DNA from: Anolis sagrei
Lineage: Eukaryota; Chordata; Lepidosauria; Squamata; Anolidae
Length of the DNA stretch: 64,000 bases
Reading direction: 5' to 3'
NCBI RefSeq assembly: GCF_037176765.1
Contig: NC_090023.1
Span: 144,308,366-144,372,365 of the forward strand
Below the pieces are notes generated by a model, which was given only the letters and a program-made list of their open reading frames with translations, was not told the DNA's origin and did not search any database. Position numbers and translations under genes: made by a program. Shown piece after piece: positions 50,001-60,721 of the stretch. How positions within the stretch are numbered: position 1 is the stretch's first letter; each line of letters begins with the position of its first letter.

Positions 50001-50233
50001 CATGGATTAGCAATCTCGGACAACGAATTGGATTGTGACTTTAATTATGAGATGTTCTGGTCTGTATTGGTGGCCCAATACTATGTATGTATATGTATGT
50101 ATTTTATATTTTAATTTTATATTTTAAATTGGAATATTGTAGTTTTAAATATGCTGTAAACCGCAATGAGTCGCCGTATAGGCTGAGATATTAGCGGTAT
50201 ACAAGTGTACCAAATAAATAAATAAATAAATAA
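47030..50233 (+). mobile_element. L2-clade LINE, nearly full-length, with one long open frame
   Basis: A 960-codon frame (47096-49978) encodes endonuclease plus RT. It is followed by about 250 bp of 3' UTR ending in a conserved hairpin-like segment (GCTGTAAACCGC to TTAGCGGTATAC) and a TAAATAAATAAA tail. Other L2-like 3' ends in this window share that tail design. The 5' limit is not certain; the minisatellite just upstream may be part of its 5' UTR. Confidence 0.85.
47096..49978 (+). CDS. L2 LINE ORF2: AP endonuclease plus reverse transcriptase
   Basis: An uninterrupted frame of 960 codons. Endonuclease signatures are LLNARS (about residue 24), ITETW (51), LLVYRPP (124), LVLGDFNVH (155), HTLDLVF (197) and WTDHHLVSF (223). 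RT signatures are NYRPVSNLP (519), QSGFRPGHGTETAL (555), LLDLSAAFDTVDH (589), FCGVPQGSILSPMLFN (645) and LYADDVQL (679) with intact YADD. The C-terminus has ELHWLP-type and [15 protein letters not shown] blocks typical of L2. The first codon is TTG. An in-frame TGA lies at 47081, and the first in-frame ATG is at 47621, inside the endonuclease, so the start is unclear. A mobile-element gene, not a host gene. Confidence 0.88.
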   Translation: MIRSPDTVSRCNQDGGPSGLKVVLLNARSVNGKTTFIQDLILDERADLACITETWLDEAGGVNLTQLCPPGFSVQHQPRSGGRGGGVAVVYRDSISLTRTPIPQSTNFECVHLRVGDRDRLGILLVYRPPRCTTVSLPELAGVVSDLALESQRLLVLGDFNVHAEAALTGAAQDFMSTMATMGLSQQVSGPTHSAGHTLDLVFCQGWEEGGGVEELSISPLPWTDHHLVSFRLTAPPNLRRGGGPVKLVRPRRLMDPEGFLMALGDFPATSVGDPVDALVALWNEEMTRAIDTIAPERPLSSSRTKPAPWFTEELAVLKRKKRELESMWRSDPSEPNRTRFVSFLRSYAVAIRAAKKTFFAATIASAKNRPAELFRVVRGLLKPTIQDGCPDDSAARCEAFAQFFADKVALIRSGLDTTLTAVSEDVTRASACPTLMDSFQLVQTEDVDKVLGGMRATTCILDPCPSWLLKEARGGLAEWVKVVVNASLREGIFPASLKQAVIKPLLKKPSLDPTQLVNYRPVSNLPFLGKVMERVVASQLQAFLVDTDYLDPAQSGFRPGHGTETALVALVDDLRRELDRGSVSLLVLLDLSAAFDTVDHGILLVRLAGMGLGGTALQWLRSFLEGRSQKVLLGDSCSTSQPLFCGVPQGSILSPMLFNIYMKPLGKIIRSFGVRCHLYADDVQLCHSFPPATKEAVEVLNRCLAAVTVWMGANKLKLNPDKTEVLLVSRRAEQGIGLQPVLDGVALPLKTQVRSLGVILDSSLSLDPQVSAVTRGAFAQLRLVRQLRPYLGKSDLATVVHALVTSRLDYCNALYVGLPLKTARKLQLVQRAAAMVLTGAGRREHTTPLLYQLHWLPTSYRAQFKVLALTFKALNGSGPTYLSERISAYQPTRTLRSSGEALLSIPPASQVRLAGTRDRAFSVVAPRLWNALPTEIRSATSLMAFRKKLKTWMFQQVFG

Positions 50234-50354
50234 TTCACATTTTTGTACTTAAAAATACCTAGTTAATTTTTAATATTTCTGACAAAATAGTCGTACAAAT
50301 GCTGCCAAGCAGCAACTCCCATCAGCCCAAGACAATATAAGACAATAGTGTGAG

Positions 50355-50515
50355 ATGTTGGTTGTTTTATCCTTTCAAGGTGACTGGTTTATGGTGACTC
50401 TCATTGAGTTTTCTTGGCAAGATTTCTTCATTGGAAGTTTCCCAAATAGAGTGTGATGTGCCCAAAATCCAACTCCCAAGCCACTAAACTATGTTGGTAG
50501 TTTAGGAACATGGTT
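50355..50515 (-). mobile_element. Decayed tRNA-derived SINE type 3
   Basis: GGTGACTCTCATTGAGTTTT, CTTGGCAAGATTTCTTCATT and CCCAACTCCCAAGCCACTAA-like pieces match the antisense of the 55582 copy. Weak. Confidence 0.45.
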
Positions 50516-50569
50516 TAGAATGGAGAAAACCTTTTTCCCAGTTACACCACTGGGTTCAGTTATTTATTT

Positions 50570-50880
50570 ATTTATCGTGTCATCCGCAACCAGAACATTG
50601 TATTACATTTCTAACAGAACAAAATAAGCAAACAGATTTTAAAAACCCCACAAATTTTGCAAACTTGGTAGCTGATTAAATGTCCTTTTACCAGTATCTG
50701 GCCACTTGGAGTGCCTCTTGTGTAGCCGCAAGAAAGTCCTCCATCGTGCATGTGGCAGGGCTCAGGTTGCATTGCAGCAGGTGGTCAGTGGTTTGCTCTT
50801 CTCCACACTCGCATGTCGTGGATTCAACTTTGTAGCCCCATTTCTTAAGATTGGCTCTGCATCTCCTTGCAGGATTGCAA
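50570..50880 (-). mobile_element. Same Jockey/I-like LINE family, 3' end
   Basis: Begins with a TTTA tail followed by ATCGTGTCA, the same 3' end as at 24266. On the minus strand it encodes [20 protein letters not shown] then [13 protein letters not shown]. Short 5'-truncated copy. Confidence 0.75.
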
Positions 50881-50984
50881 GACATACGTGCGTCCCCTGG
50901 GCAACGTCTTCGTAGACGGCTGATTCTCTTGATCCAGAAGCAACCAGAGACTGGGTTCAGTTGATCTATTCCAATGTCTGTTTG

Positions 50985-51215
50985 GTCCAAAGCATTGCCG
51001 CATTTACATGTTGAATAATGCAGTTTGAGACCACTTTGATTGCCATAGTTCCTTGCTCTGGAATCATGCAATGGAAGTTGTAGTTTGGTGAGGCACCAGA
51101 ACTCTTTGGCAGAGAAGGCTGAAGACCTTGTAAAACTACAGCTCCCGTGGTTCCATTGCATTGAGTCATGGCAGTTAAAATGGTGTCAAACTACGTTCCT
51201 TCTACAGTGTAGATG
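50985..51215. mobile_element. Palindromic MITE, AATGCAGTTTGACACC family
   Basis: Arms AATGCAGTTTGAGACCACTT and GGTGTCAAACTACGTTCC around a palindromic centre with AACTCTTTGGCAGAGAAGGC. Ends in a CTACAGTGTAGA motif. Confidence 0.7.
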
Positions 51216-51964
51216 TGCTCATGTTAAGAAAGTTAAGGGAGAATTTTTGTGTCGGAGACAAGCCGTATTGTTTAACTGCTCGGATTGTACGTTTTGGTAT
51301 CGCAGATATCCCCTGCCTGCCTTGTTCTTTGGTTTATATCCAACACTTGTAATAGTTTGGCACCTGGTAAAGTATTTTCTTCATAAATTGTCACTTTGGC
51401 TTTTAAAAGACAGGGGCTTCAAATTGGATTTTTAATAATACATGGAAGCGGCCTGTAATTGCCATGACTCATTGTCTATTTGACCTGGCTTGACCTTGAC
51501 ATCTGATTTTCATTTCAGTTAAGGCAGACCATGACATCTCGTAGCCCCTTGAAGAGGCTGCTTGCTCCCCATGGCAGGCCCCCAGCTCCACCGCCAGCTT
51601 TCGCAATACACTGGAAAGGACAAAGGAACTTGCTGGAATGGAATGGGCAATTGCGTATGTGAATGGTACTTTTGCCACTCAGGGGGGCATGGCCGCATAG
51701 TTTTTTTACATAGCTGTTATGCTGCTGGTCACATCTGTGAAGTGAGTATGCAGTCGGGTTTTTTAAACATACTGAAGAGCAGAGGCCCTCTGAAAATCAA
51801 ATAGAACCAACCTTCAACGCATTGCATAATCAAATCCAAAAAGTAAGAATACGTTTTTCAAATTCTGCACATCATATACCCTATGTGCATAGTTTTATTT
51901 ATGTCCCATCTTCTATTGTAAAAGGGAAACATACTTTACAAATGATGCAAAATGCGTGGCCCCT
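51216..51964. other. Unannotated intergenic stretch
   Basis: No exon signature and no repeat family recognised. Confidence 0.4.
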
Positions 51965-52185
51965 CCTGAATCATAGAATCCCAGAGTTGGAAGAGGCCTC
52001 ATGGGCCATCCAGTCCAACTCCATGCCAAGAAGCAGGAAAATCACATCCAAAGCACCCCCGACAAATGCCCACCCAGCCTCTGTTTAAAAGCCTCCAAAG
52101 AAGGAGCCTCCACCACACACTGGAGCAGAGAGTTCCACTGCTGAATAGCTCTCACAGGAATGAAAAAGCTGTGTCTCAAAATACC
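51965..52185 (-). mobile_element. CR1 LINE 3' end
   Basis: Antisense: AATCATAGAATCCCAGAGTT, GGGCCATCCAGTCCAACTCC, AAGAAGCAGGAAAATCACAT, CACACTGGAGCAGAGAGTTC. Well preserved. Confidence 0.9.
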
Positions 52186-52731
52186 CCAAAACGTCCTTCA
52201 TACAGCATGGGTGTTGTTTTTTTGCCAAGCTAGTATGAATTTAGTTGTTGGGAAGCTAAAAAATTGTATCCTATTGAGTTTTTATTTGAAGGCCAACTGC
52301 CCATTATGCTTATGTTAAATTCCCATGAAGACGTATGTACAAGTGAAGCTGGAAATTGCTGGCCATTATTTTATTCGCCGAGCCCTTGTTCCCTTTGTTG
52401 TCAGCTCCGTGAGTTTTTTAAAATCCTATTTCTCATTCATCCTACTGTTCTCTTACTCTGCTTTCATGGTTATAGTACAATAGTTTAGTTGGACAGATAA
52501 GGAGTCTGTGTGCTGAGTCCAGTGTGTACAATTTTGCAAAGATTATTGCCTCCTTCCAAGTTTCCCTCATAACTTACTGACTTAACCAAGCAATTATGCT
52601 CTAATTATGGAATAAAATGGATTCCAACAGTCATTTGTATTTTATACCAAATGTGGAATTAATTAAGCACATATGTGTATGATTTCTAACACTGGAGTAT
52701 TTTCATTCCCATTTAGACAGACTGGGCTGTA

Positions 52732-53046
52732 AAAAGGTAAAGGTAAAGATTTTTCCCTGACATTAAGTCCAGTCATGTCTAACTCTGTGGGTTGGTGTTC
52801 ATCTCCATTTCTAAGCTGAAGAACTGGCATTGTCCATAGACACCTCCAAGATCATGTGACTGGCATGACTGCACGGAGTGCCGTTGATCTACTCACACTT
52901 GCATATTTTCAAACTACTAGGTTGGCAGAAGCTGGGCCTAACAACAGGAGTTCACCCCACTCCCTGGATTCAAACCATCAACCTTTCAGTCAGCAAGTTC
53001 AGCAGCTCAGCAGTTTAACTTGCTGCGCCACCAGGGGAAGGCCTTA
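52732..53046 (-). mobile_element. tRNA-derived SINE, Sauria-like, TSD AGACTGGGCTGTA
   Basis: Antisense: the AAAGGTAAAGGTAAAG tail comes first, the tRNA-like head TTGCTGCGCCACCAGGGG last. A perfect 13-bp duplication lies at 52719-52731 and 53047-53059. Confidence 0.88.
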
Positions 53047-53512
53047 AGACTGGGCTGTATTTGTGATTATTAACGCACTTAAATCCACTTTATGTTGCAT
53101 TGTGGGATAAAAATATTTTGGATAAAACGATTTACATTTTTTTAAAATTGTATGCTCCAGCTATCCTGCAGTGGACTCAAGATAGTGTGCTGTCTTTCTG
53201 ACACTTCAGCTTGCACTACCCTGAGAGATAGTGCAAGCTGAAGAATGGTGAACGGCCAAAGATTGCTCATGACTTCAGTGGCTTTAAGGGAGCTTGAATC
53301 TGGATCGTCCAGATCCTGATCCAAAAGTCTAATTCCATATTTTATTTCAAATAAATGCATTTCAAAATCAAATTTAGAACAATTATTTTATGTTTGAGGT
53401 GATATTTCCATTACCTCTGCAGTTTTGCCGGGTAACTAAAATTAATAGGTGCACTACGTTGAAGAATAACTGCAATACTGTCAAAACCTATGGCATCCTT
53501 GACATCATCAGA

Positions 53513-53665
53513 TGATCTTCTCAATCCTTTCCAAATGTTTGGTCCTCCAGCTATTTTGGATTTCAACCCCCAGAGGCCCTAGCCAACTTGGCCAGTGGTC
53601 AAGAATTCTGGGAGCTGAAGTCCAAAACACCCAGAAGACCAAATTTTAGAAAATACTGATCTAAT
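53513..53665. mobile_element. Degraded hAT-type MITE
   Basis: Has CCAAATGTTTGGTCCTCCAG, a palindromic core (AATTCTGGGAGCTGAAGTCC) and AGACCAAATTTTAG at the other end. Kin of the 3614 element, more decayed. Confidence 0.55.
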
Positions 53666-54465
53666 CCAAAGCCCCGATAGGCTACAATGCACAACTAAAG
53701 TACTCCCAGAAAATGGCTGTTCAGCCTCTCTTTGAAGACTTTCCAAGATGAACTTGATTCTTCCATTCAATGATTACGTGTGTCTGCTGAAGAAGGAGTA
53801 GCCATTCATTTTAGGCCAAAGCAATCATAAACTAGATAAGAAGATTGTTTTGCAATTTTTTAAAGGTATATTTCTTTTCTTCTTTGGGCTTCACTTACAT
53901 TACTTTCCACATCTTTCTGAAGGTCTCCCGATTTTATGGATAGGAAGAAATGTCCAGATTTAGCAGTATGGATCTTTTCTTGTTTCCAGATATGCGTTGG
54001 GTGTCTGGCAGCATCAGCTGCTGAGACAGCTAACCTCAAAAGCACATAATACAATCCATCCCACTGGAGTGGGTGATAATAATTTTTATTTTTCGGTGAC
54101 AGAATTTCCATTACAAAACACTCTGCTAATACAATATGCTAGTTGAAACAAATGGATGGCAGCAGAACACACTTGTGTATGACAAAGGGATCACTTGAAA
54201 GACAGGAAGTAAAAGAACAATATAAAAGAATTAAAAAATACATCACTACATGCCAGCATTGCCAATAACAACTAAGACTACATTGCAGTCGAGTATTGAT
54301 GTCTTCAGCAATGTTCAGCAGCTCTTGGGCTGGAAAGGTGGCAAACTTGATCGCAAGAGATTTAATGTGATCTGCCACCTCTTTAACTCATAAGATCTCT
54401 CGGGAAATTAGTCTAGGGTCACTGTATAATGGGGTAATGTGATAAATAATGAACTAAGTCTTTGG
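53666..54465. other. Unannotated intergenic stretch
   Basis: AT-rich, possibly very old repeat DNA; nothing I can name. Confidence 0.4.
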
Positions 54466-55080
54466 GCTGCTGTGTGTTTTCCGGGCTGTCTGGCCATGTT
54501 CCAGAAGCATTTTCTCCTGACATTTCATCTGCATCTATGGCAGGCATCCTCAGAGGTTGTGAGGTCTGTTGGAAACTAGGGAAGTGAGGTTTATATAAAA
54601 GGTAAAGGTAAAGGTTTTCCCCTGACATTAAGTTCAGTCGTGTCCGACTCTGGGGGTTGGTGCTCATCTCCATTTCTAAACCGAAGAGCTGGCATTGTCC
54701 TTAGACACCTCCAAGATCATGTGGCCAGCATGACTGCATGGAGCACCATTACGTTCCCACCAGAGCGGTACCTATTGATCTACATGTTTTTGAACTGCTA
54801 GGTTGGCAGAAGCTGGGGCTGACAGAGGGAGCTCACACAGCTCCCCAGATTTGAACCTGTGGAATATCCAGGTTGCCTGTTGGAGGTAGGTGTGAATGTA
54901 GCAATTAACCACCTTGATTAGCATTTAATGGTCTATGAGTTTTCAAGGTCTGGCTTCTTACTGCTTGGTGAAATCCTTTGTTTGGAGGTGATTAGCTGGC
55001 CCTGATTGTTTCTTGTCTGGAATTCTCCTGTTTTTGAGTGTTGTTCTTTAACTAAGTTTTTCACTTTTGCAAAGCTATTA
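54466..55080 (+). mobile_element. Penelope-like terminal fragment split by a SINE
   Basis: GTGTTTTCCGGGCTGTCTGG to TGAGGTTTATATAAAA, then resuming at GGAATATCCAGGTTGCC through TTAGCATTTAATGGTC. The interruption is a Sauria-like SINE, so the Penelope copy is the older one. Confidence 0.7.
54597..54862 (-). mobile_element. Sauria-like SINE, head-truncated, inside Penelope fragment
   Basis: AAAGGTAAAGGTAAAGG tail, GTTCAGTCGTGTCCGACTCT body, stopping at the box B region (GATTTGAACCTG). Box A is missing, so it cannot be transcribed by its own promoter. Confidence 0.82.
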
Positions 55081-55581
55081 TTCTATTACTGTGTTATATG
55101 TACCTTTTTTCAGGTAAGCCAACGACTTAATTGACTGATAATGGAGATACTCTTGAGTAAGCTACCTGGTTCTTGTAATGTAAACACTGTAACTGCTCAG
55201 TCTTGAAGGACAAAAAGGAAGAAATAGTTTTGTGAAATTCCAATAGAACTTGGCCTTGTGAGTTGAACCAACCTGAAAATGAAAAAATGTCGGTTGTATA
55301 GCAGTGACTCTCACTTTATAACTTAATTCCAGAATTTCTGTATTCTAGCAAAAATTAGAGATCACATACTACAAAATAATTTCTAACAGTGCACAGCAAA
55401 TAGTATGCAGACAATGAAAAACAATCTCTTGTTTCCAATCATATCAGACTAGGGTAGACAGAGAAGGCACATCATTTAACTAAGTCAGGATAAAATTGTG
55501 CTTTGTGATCCTGGCTTGTTTCATAAAATAGAGTTTAAATCAATTGAAGTACTATTTCAGATGCAACATGAAGCTAGTTTT

Positions 55582-55800
55582 GAGAGCCAGTGTGATGTAG
55601 CAATTTGAATGTTGGACTTCGAATGTGGAAAACAGGATTCAAATTCCCACATAGCCTTGGGAATCCACTGGGTGACTTTTGCAAGTCATATTCAGCCTCA
55701 GAGGAAAACAAAGGCCTTCTGAACAATTCTTGCCAACAAAACTATGTGACAAGGTCATCAGGCGTTTGAAACAACTTGAAAGCAGACAACAGCAACAGCC
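55582..55800 (+). mobile_element. tRNA-derived SINE type 3 (GAGAGCCAG head)
   Basis: GAGAGCCAGTGTGATGTAGC head, GGATTCAAATTCCCACA as decayed box B, GGGTGACTTTTGCAAGTCAT, AAACAACTTGAAAGCAGACA and an ACAGCAACAGC tail. Common in squamates as I recall. Confidence 0.8.
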
Positions 55801-55954
55801 AAACTGGTTAGTTCGAACAAGCAAGCACAGATTTCCAGTCCTCTTCCTGTGACCATACCAGACATACTATCTAGGATACTGTACCATTTGTTTTTGTTAT
55901 TTGTCACCTTTCATAAGGTTACTTATGTTTATATTTTAAGCAAATGCATGTCCT

Positions 55955-56217
55955 TTTTTTTGTTATGTCAGGAGTGACTTGAGAAACTGCAAGTTGCTTG
56001 TGGTGTGAGAGAATTGGCTGTCTGCAAGGATGTTGCCCGGGGGATGCCTGGATGTTTTGATGTCATCCTTGTGGGAGGCTTCTCTCATGCCCCCACATGA
56101 GGAGCTGGAGCTGATAAAGGGAGCTCATCCGCGCTCTCCCCGGATTCGAACCTGCGACCTGTCGGTCTTCAGTCCTGCCAGCACAAGGGTTTAACCCACT
56201 GCGCCACCAGGGGCTCC
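55955..56217 (-). mobile_element. tRNA-derived SINE type 2, TSD TGCATGTCCT
   Basis: Same family as 22994, with well-kept boxes (GGATTCGAACCTGCGACC; CACTGCGCCACCAGGGGC). Perfect 10-bp duplication at 55945-55954 and 56218-56227, the best-preserved copy here. Confidence 0.9.
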
Positions 56218-56227
56218 TGCATGTCCT

Positions 56228-56786
56228 AAGAAGCTCTGTAGAGTTTGCTTGCTTCCTGACAGCGGGACCAGCAATTTTCCTACCACTCTCTGCCTTTCCA
56301 TTTTCTGGAGAAGAGGCTGATGACTGATTTCTTCAAGCCACAACCAAGTTTGTCTGGTGGCAGGAGAGGCTGTGCCCAAGGAATTAACAGATTTATGGCT
56401 TTTGACAACACTGCCATGTGTGTGAAATGCACAAGGGAAAGACGGGTTGACATCTGTAACATTTCCAGAGTCCATGTGGGAGCAAGCACTGTGGTCCCCT
56501 AAGAACATCCAGAATTCCTCAACGTCTGGAGTAAGTCTTAGCACATGAAGAAAGGGTGAGAAAAATAGGCAAGATCATGGTTTGTTGTTGGCCTACTCAT
56601 GTGATGTTGAACAATTATTTAGTTTTGCAGGAAACAGATCATCCTGGGTGACTTACTAGGACAGGTCTATGCTAAAGTCTGGTTAAAATCCCAGTCTTGA
56701 ACAACCCAAGAAAATTGTGTCTAGCATGAAGCTGAGGAGGGTCACATATTTTCAGAGTTTTGAATATCCTTGTCTAATCTATATTA
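56228..56786 (-). other. Intergenic stretch with an unidentified 117-codon frame
   Basis: 56544-56191 on the minus strand is open but runs into the type 2 SINE at its end, and reads without domain-like pattern. Probably chance. Confidence 0.35.
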
Positions 56787-56798
56787 TGTGAAGACTAT

Positions 56799-57069
56799 TT
56801 TTTGGGTGTGTCAGAAGCGACTTAAGAAACTGCAAGTCGCTTCTGGTGTGAGAGAATTGGCCATCTCCAAGGATGTTGTGAGGGGACACCAGATATTTTA
56901 CCATCCTTGTAGGAGGATCCTTGTAGGAGGCTTCTCTCATGTCCCTGCATGGGGAGCTGGAGCTGACAGAGGGAGCTCATCCACACTCTCCCCGGATTTG
57001 AACCTGTGATCTGTTGATCTTCAGTCTTGCTGGTACAAGGGTTTACCCACTGCACCATCGGGGGCTCCT
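56799..57069 (-). mobile_element. tRNA-derived SINE type 2, TSD TGTGAAGACTAT
   Basis: Same family. Perfect 12-bp duplication at 56787-56798 and 57070-57081. A short internal repeat, TCCTTGTAGGAGG, occurs twice near 56905-56930. Confidence 0.9.
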
Positions 57070-57430
57070 TGTGAAGACTATATTCAGTTATGTATAGATT
57101 AACATGCCCTTCTGGAGATGGATTCAATGGAAGCAAGGGCACACTTGACTTGAGAAAGAAATGCTCCTTTTTGAACAGACTTGGCTTGGTGACACTCTGA
57201 TTACACAGCCCAACAACATCAAAAATAATCTTAGTGTCCCAGTTTTAGGTCTGTTGCTGCAGTTATTTGGGCCACTGATTCAGAAAATTGCATTAGATAA
57301 ACCATAACAACTCTACTTTCTTAGATATGGTTATCACGGTTTTATATGGGTGAAGAGATGGCAGCTGGTATATGGCATATGTTTTGTGTTCCAAAAATTA
57401 GAGATGATAGTGGAAAACTGGTGCTGTTTC

Positions 57431-57586
57431 TGGAATCAGCAAGTCAAATATATCCGGAAACAGATCTAACATTTAAGGCACCAAAATGTGTGTTGGCTAG
57501 TGATACACACATTTTGGTGCCTTAAATGTTAGATCTGTTTCCGGATATATTTGACCTGCTGATTCCAAAATGTGTGTTGGCTAGTG
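57431..57586. repeat. Near-perfect palindrome with 22-bp direct repeat (template-switch signature)
   Basis: Arms 57431-57493 and 57505-57567 are 63 bp with one mismatch and an 11-nt spacer. The 22-bp CCAAAATGTGTGTTGGCTAG plus TG occurs at 57481-57502 and again at 57565-57586. Not linked to any mobile element I recognise. Confidence 0.92.
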
Positions 57587-58584
57587 CTCTTATTTTCCTA
57601 TGCACATGGGAAACTGTGTATTGCTTTAACCTGCTTTTTTTATGGAGGGACACTCAACAGTGTGCCATCCAACAGCTTTGTTGGGAACATTTCACAAGTG
57701 AGTGTTTGACAGTGCAGATAAACAGCTGAGAGAGTCACTCTTCACTTGGCCGGTCCACCTGAGTGTTAATATGTGCTTTGGTTTTGGTGCCAGGCAACTA
57801 CAGGGTGGTCCCTTGGTCTAATTGTGATTGCTAAGCCCTTGGGTCCATGATCACTTCCAAACATTTCAAGAGTAATTCTCATCAAATCAGTCTCTGTGGA
57901 AACAAAACTATATATGAGCCACAGCTACTAAATCCTAAATTTCATCATGCTCTGGTTTTGGAAAGTAGGCTGGGATTACGAGACTTCTCTACAGGAAGCA
58001 AAAGCCTATCCTGCTTTGAGGAGCGCTTGACAGCTTACAAAATAGAGTTTCCCTATATGTTTTTGCAAAATATAGGAATGGGCAGCTACAAGGCAATATC
58101 AGCAGATAGTGTTCTCTGCTCACTGTCAAAATACACAAATCAAGTGGGATCGTGGGGTGTGCTTACAGACCCAAACTTAAAAATTACACATTTTCCTGTT
58201 TATTATAAAGGTATTTTTAAAGCATAAATGCAAATAACTGACATATGCATTTATGTGGACCTATGCATATACCTGAATGTTAACAGAGAGCTTTGGAAAT
58301 AGGCTGAGTCATAACATGAATGAATCTCTGTGCCATTTTAGCTGAGAAAAGGAAGCGATGAGTAAAATCAATGGTGGCAACAATGTTCTTCTGCAGTATA
58401 TTGTAGTGCTAAGCAGGTTTAATTGGAAATGTACTATATAGTCCAAGGGAGTTGCATGGAATGGGGCTTACTTTTAAGAATTCAGGTGTAGCTACAGCAT
58501 TAGAGATCAAACCTAAGCCTTTTTTTGTCACAGTACAGTATGCTCATTTCCTGATATGAGTGAAGAATGCTGAATTGGGTGTAA
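57587..58584. other. Unannotated intergenic stretch beside the palindrome
   Basis: A 126-codon plus-strand frame at 57847-58227 has no recognised family and no visible splice or promoter context. Confidence 0.35.
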
Positions 58585-58812
58585 AAGTCTGAGTCTACAC
58601 TGTCAAATTCGTGCAGTCTGACACTACTTTAACTGTTGAGGCTCAATGCTTTGGAATCCTGAGATTTGTAGTTTGGTGAAGCACCAGCACTCTTTGGCTG
58701 AGGAGGCTAAAGCCCTTGCAAAATGACCACCACCACGAGTCCATAGCATTGAGCCATGCCAGTTAAAGTGGGTCCAAACTGCATTAATTCCACAGTTTAG
58801 ATTTACCCTTAG
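58585..58812. mobile_element. Palindromic MITE, AATGCAGTTTGACACC family
   Basis: CTGAGTCTACACTGTCAAAT at one end, AACTGCATTAATTCCACAG at the other, with the GAGCCATGCCAGTTAAAGTG arm. Same family as 50985. Confidence 0.7.
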
Positions 58813-59246
58813 ACTTTTACACTCATTCCATTTTCTCTGGAATTCATCCATCCATACAAAAGGAACAAATGCCCATCTTTATACCCATAACTTGGGAAGC
58901 ATTTCTTCCTAAAAACTCATTTTTTATTTGCCTGTCTGTGTCATCCCTTTCTCAGGGAAAGGATATCATTTCCATGTATTGCAATAAAACAAATTAATGC
59001 AATTCTTTTTATATACATTTTATTGTGATATATGAGGGGGGAAAGCACCATATAATCTTTGAGACTGAACAATCAAAATACAAATATTATTTCCCCTATC
59101 CCACTACCTCCCCATTCCTACCTGTGAACCACCACCCATGACTTTCAACACCATGCCATATGGAACTACTATCTAACAAAAATATGTTCTTACCATTACA
59201 CAAATAAATCCATTTGGCTATTTTTGTCTTATTTTTTAAATACCGT

Positions 59247-59968
59247 ATTTCCTGGCATATAAGACGACCCCAACGTTTTCATTTAAAATATAGAGTTTGG
59301 GATATACTCACCATATAAGACTACCCCTCTTCCAATGCACACCAAATAAAAATTTAAAAAGCATCAGATTTGATTTCAATATGGTAATTTTCCTATTACT
59401 GTACCTCCTTCTCTGCTTCTCAGATTTCGCACATGCGTACCTGCACTGCTTCACTGCAGTCTTCAGGAGTGAGATCTGAGAGGCAGAGGAGGAGGTACGG
59501 TAATAGGATACAAGGGAGGGCTAGGCAGGTAAAAGAGATGTGTTTTTCTGGGCCCAGAGCCACTCTATCTCTTTTTTCCATACCTCGGGCGCCTCGGACA
59601 CCTGCAGCTTGCTCTGTTCTTCACTTACACCTTCCTGGTGAGACGCCTCTTCACCTCACCTTTGGGACCACATTAAGTCCACAAATCCATAAGTATTTTC
59701 TTCTACCATACTTGTACAGCGTTGCCCTTAATGCTTTCATGCAGTCGCTGCATACGGCAGGGACGCAGCCATTTTTGAGCTCCCCCTGCAATATTCAGCA
59801 ACCACAGATCAACCACAGATTCTCCAATCTGGACTGGAAGTTTCAGCACCCGCTCTATAAGACGACTCCCGGCGTATAAGATGACTCCTGCGTTTAAGAT
59901 GACCCCTGACTTTTGTGAAGATTTTCTTGGGTTAAAAAGTAGTCTTATATGCCAGGAAATATGGTACC
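59247..59968. mobile_element. Nonautonomous DNA transposon with GTATTTCCTGGCATATAAGA ends
   Basis: Left TACCGTATTTCCTGGCATAT; right GTCTTATATGCCAGGAAATA then TGGTA, inverted repeats of about 25 bp. Inner copies of TATAAGACGAC occur near 59860-59900. It is inserted in L1-derived sequence. Confidence 0.7.
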
Positions 59969-60057
59969 CAAAGGCTAGTCTCCATTTTCTAGTGAATTCT
60001 TATTTGTTTCCTTCCCTTATGCCATTGGCGATTTTAGCCATTTGGATAAACAGATAT

Positions 60058-60226
60058 ATAAACTTCCCTTGATTAGTTTCCAACATACTTCACAATTGTT
60101 GAGGATGCCTACCATAGATATTGGTGAAACAATAGGAGAGAATGCTTCTGGAATATGGCCATACAGCCTGGAAAACTCACAGCAACCCAGTGATTCCGGC
60201 CATGAAAGGTTTCGACAACACATTTG
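60058..60226 (-). mobile_element. Penelope-like terminal fragment inside L1 remnant
   Basis: TTGAGGATGCCTACCATAGA, GAGAATGCTTCTGGAATATG and GTGATTCCGGCCATGAAAGG are the reversed terminal sequence. It interrupts L1-derived DNA. Confidence 0.65.
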
Positions 60227-60681
60227 CATATACTTGACTAATTTTATTCTCCAATTCTTCTTTCCCCCCGTTCCAAGATTTTGCTATAATGATTGTTGCT
60301 GCCACATAACTATATTGGCAAATTTCTACATCATCTTTGCCAACTCTCTCCTAAAACAAACCCAAGAAGCACATTTCTGGGTTTTTCATCGTCTTCTTTG
60401 TAATAATTTTGTTGGTTCCTTTAGTCAACTTTTTCCAAAACCTTTTTACCACCATACAGGTCCACCAAACATGGAAGAAGGTGACTTTTTGTGTTTTGAA
60501 TCTCTAGCATCTCCCTCTTTGGGATTTCCATAAGTATTCCCAATTATTTAAACCTAGATTTTCCCCTAAGTCTCTGGATCAGGAAATCATTACCATTTTA
60601 CTTGATTGTCTTCCAGGCCATACTCTAGAATATATTTTCATAACCTGTTAATCAATCCTTTATTTTCTTTCCCCAAAATAT

Positions 60682-60721
60682 TTTCCAACTCTGATTTCCT
60701 TTTAGCAATCAGAGTTGGAAA
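60682..60721. repeat. 15-bp inverted repeat in L1 remnant
   Basis: TTTCCAACTCTGATT (60682-60696) and AATCAGAGTTGGAAA (60707-60721) with a 10-nt loop, a perfect stem. Confidence 0.85.

Noticed and set aside
57847-58227. 126-codon frame as a possible gene
   Set aside because: No recognised family, no splice or promoter signals. Residue pattern not clearly protein-like; kept only as an unannotated stretch.
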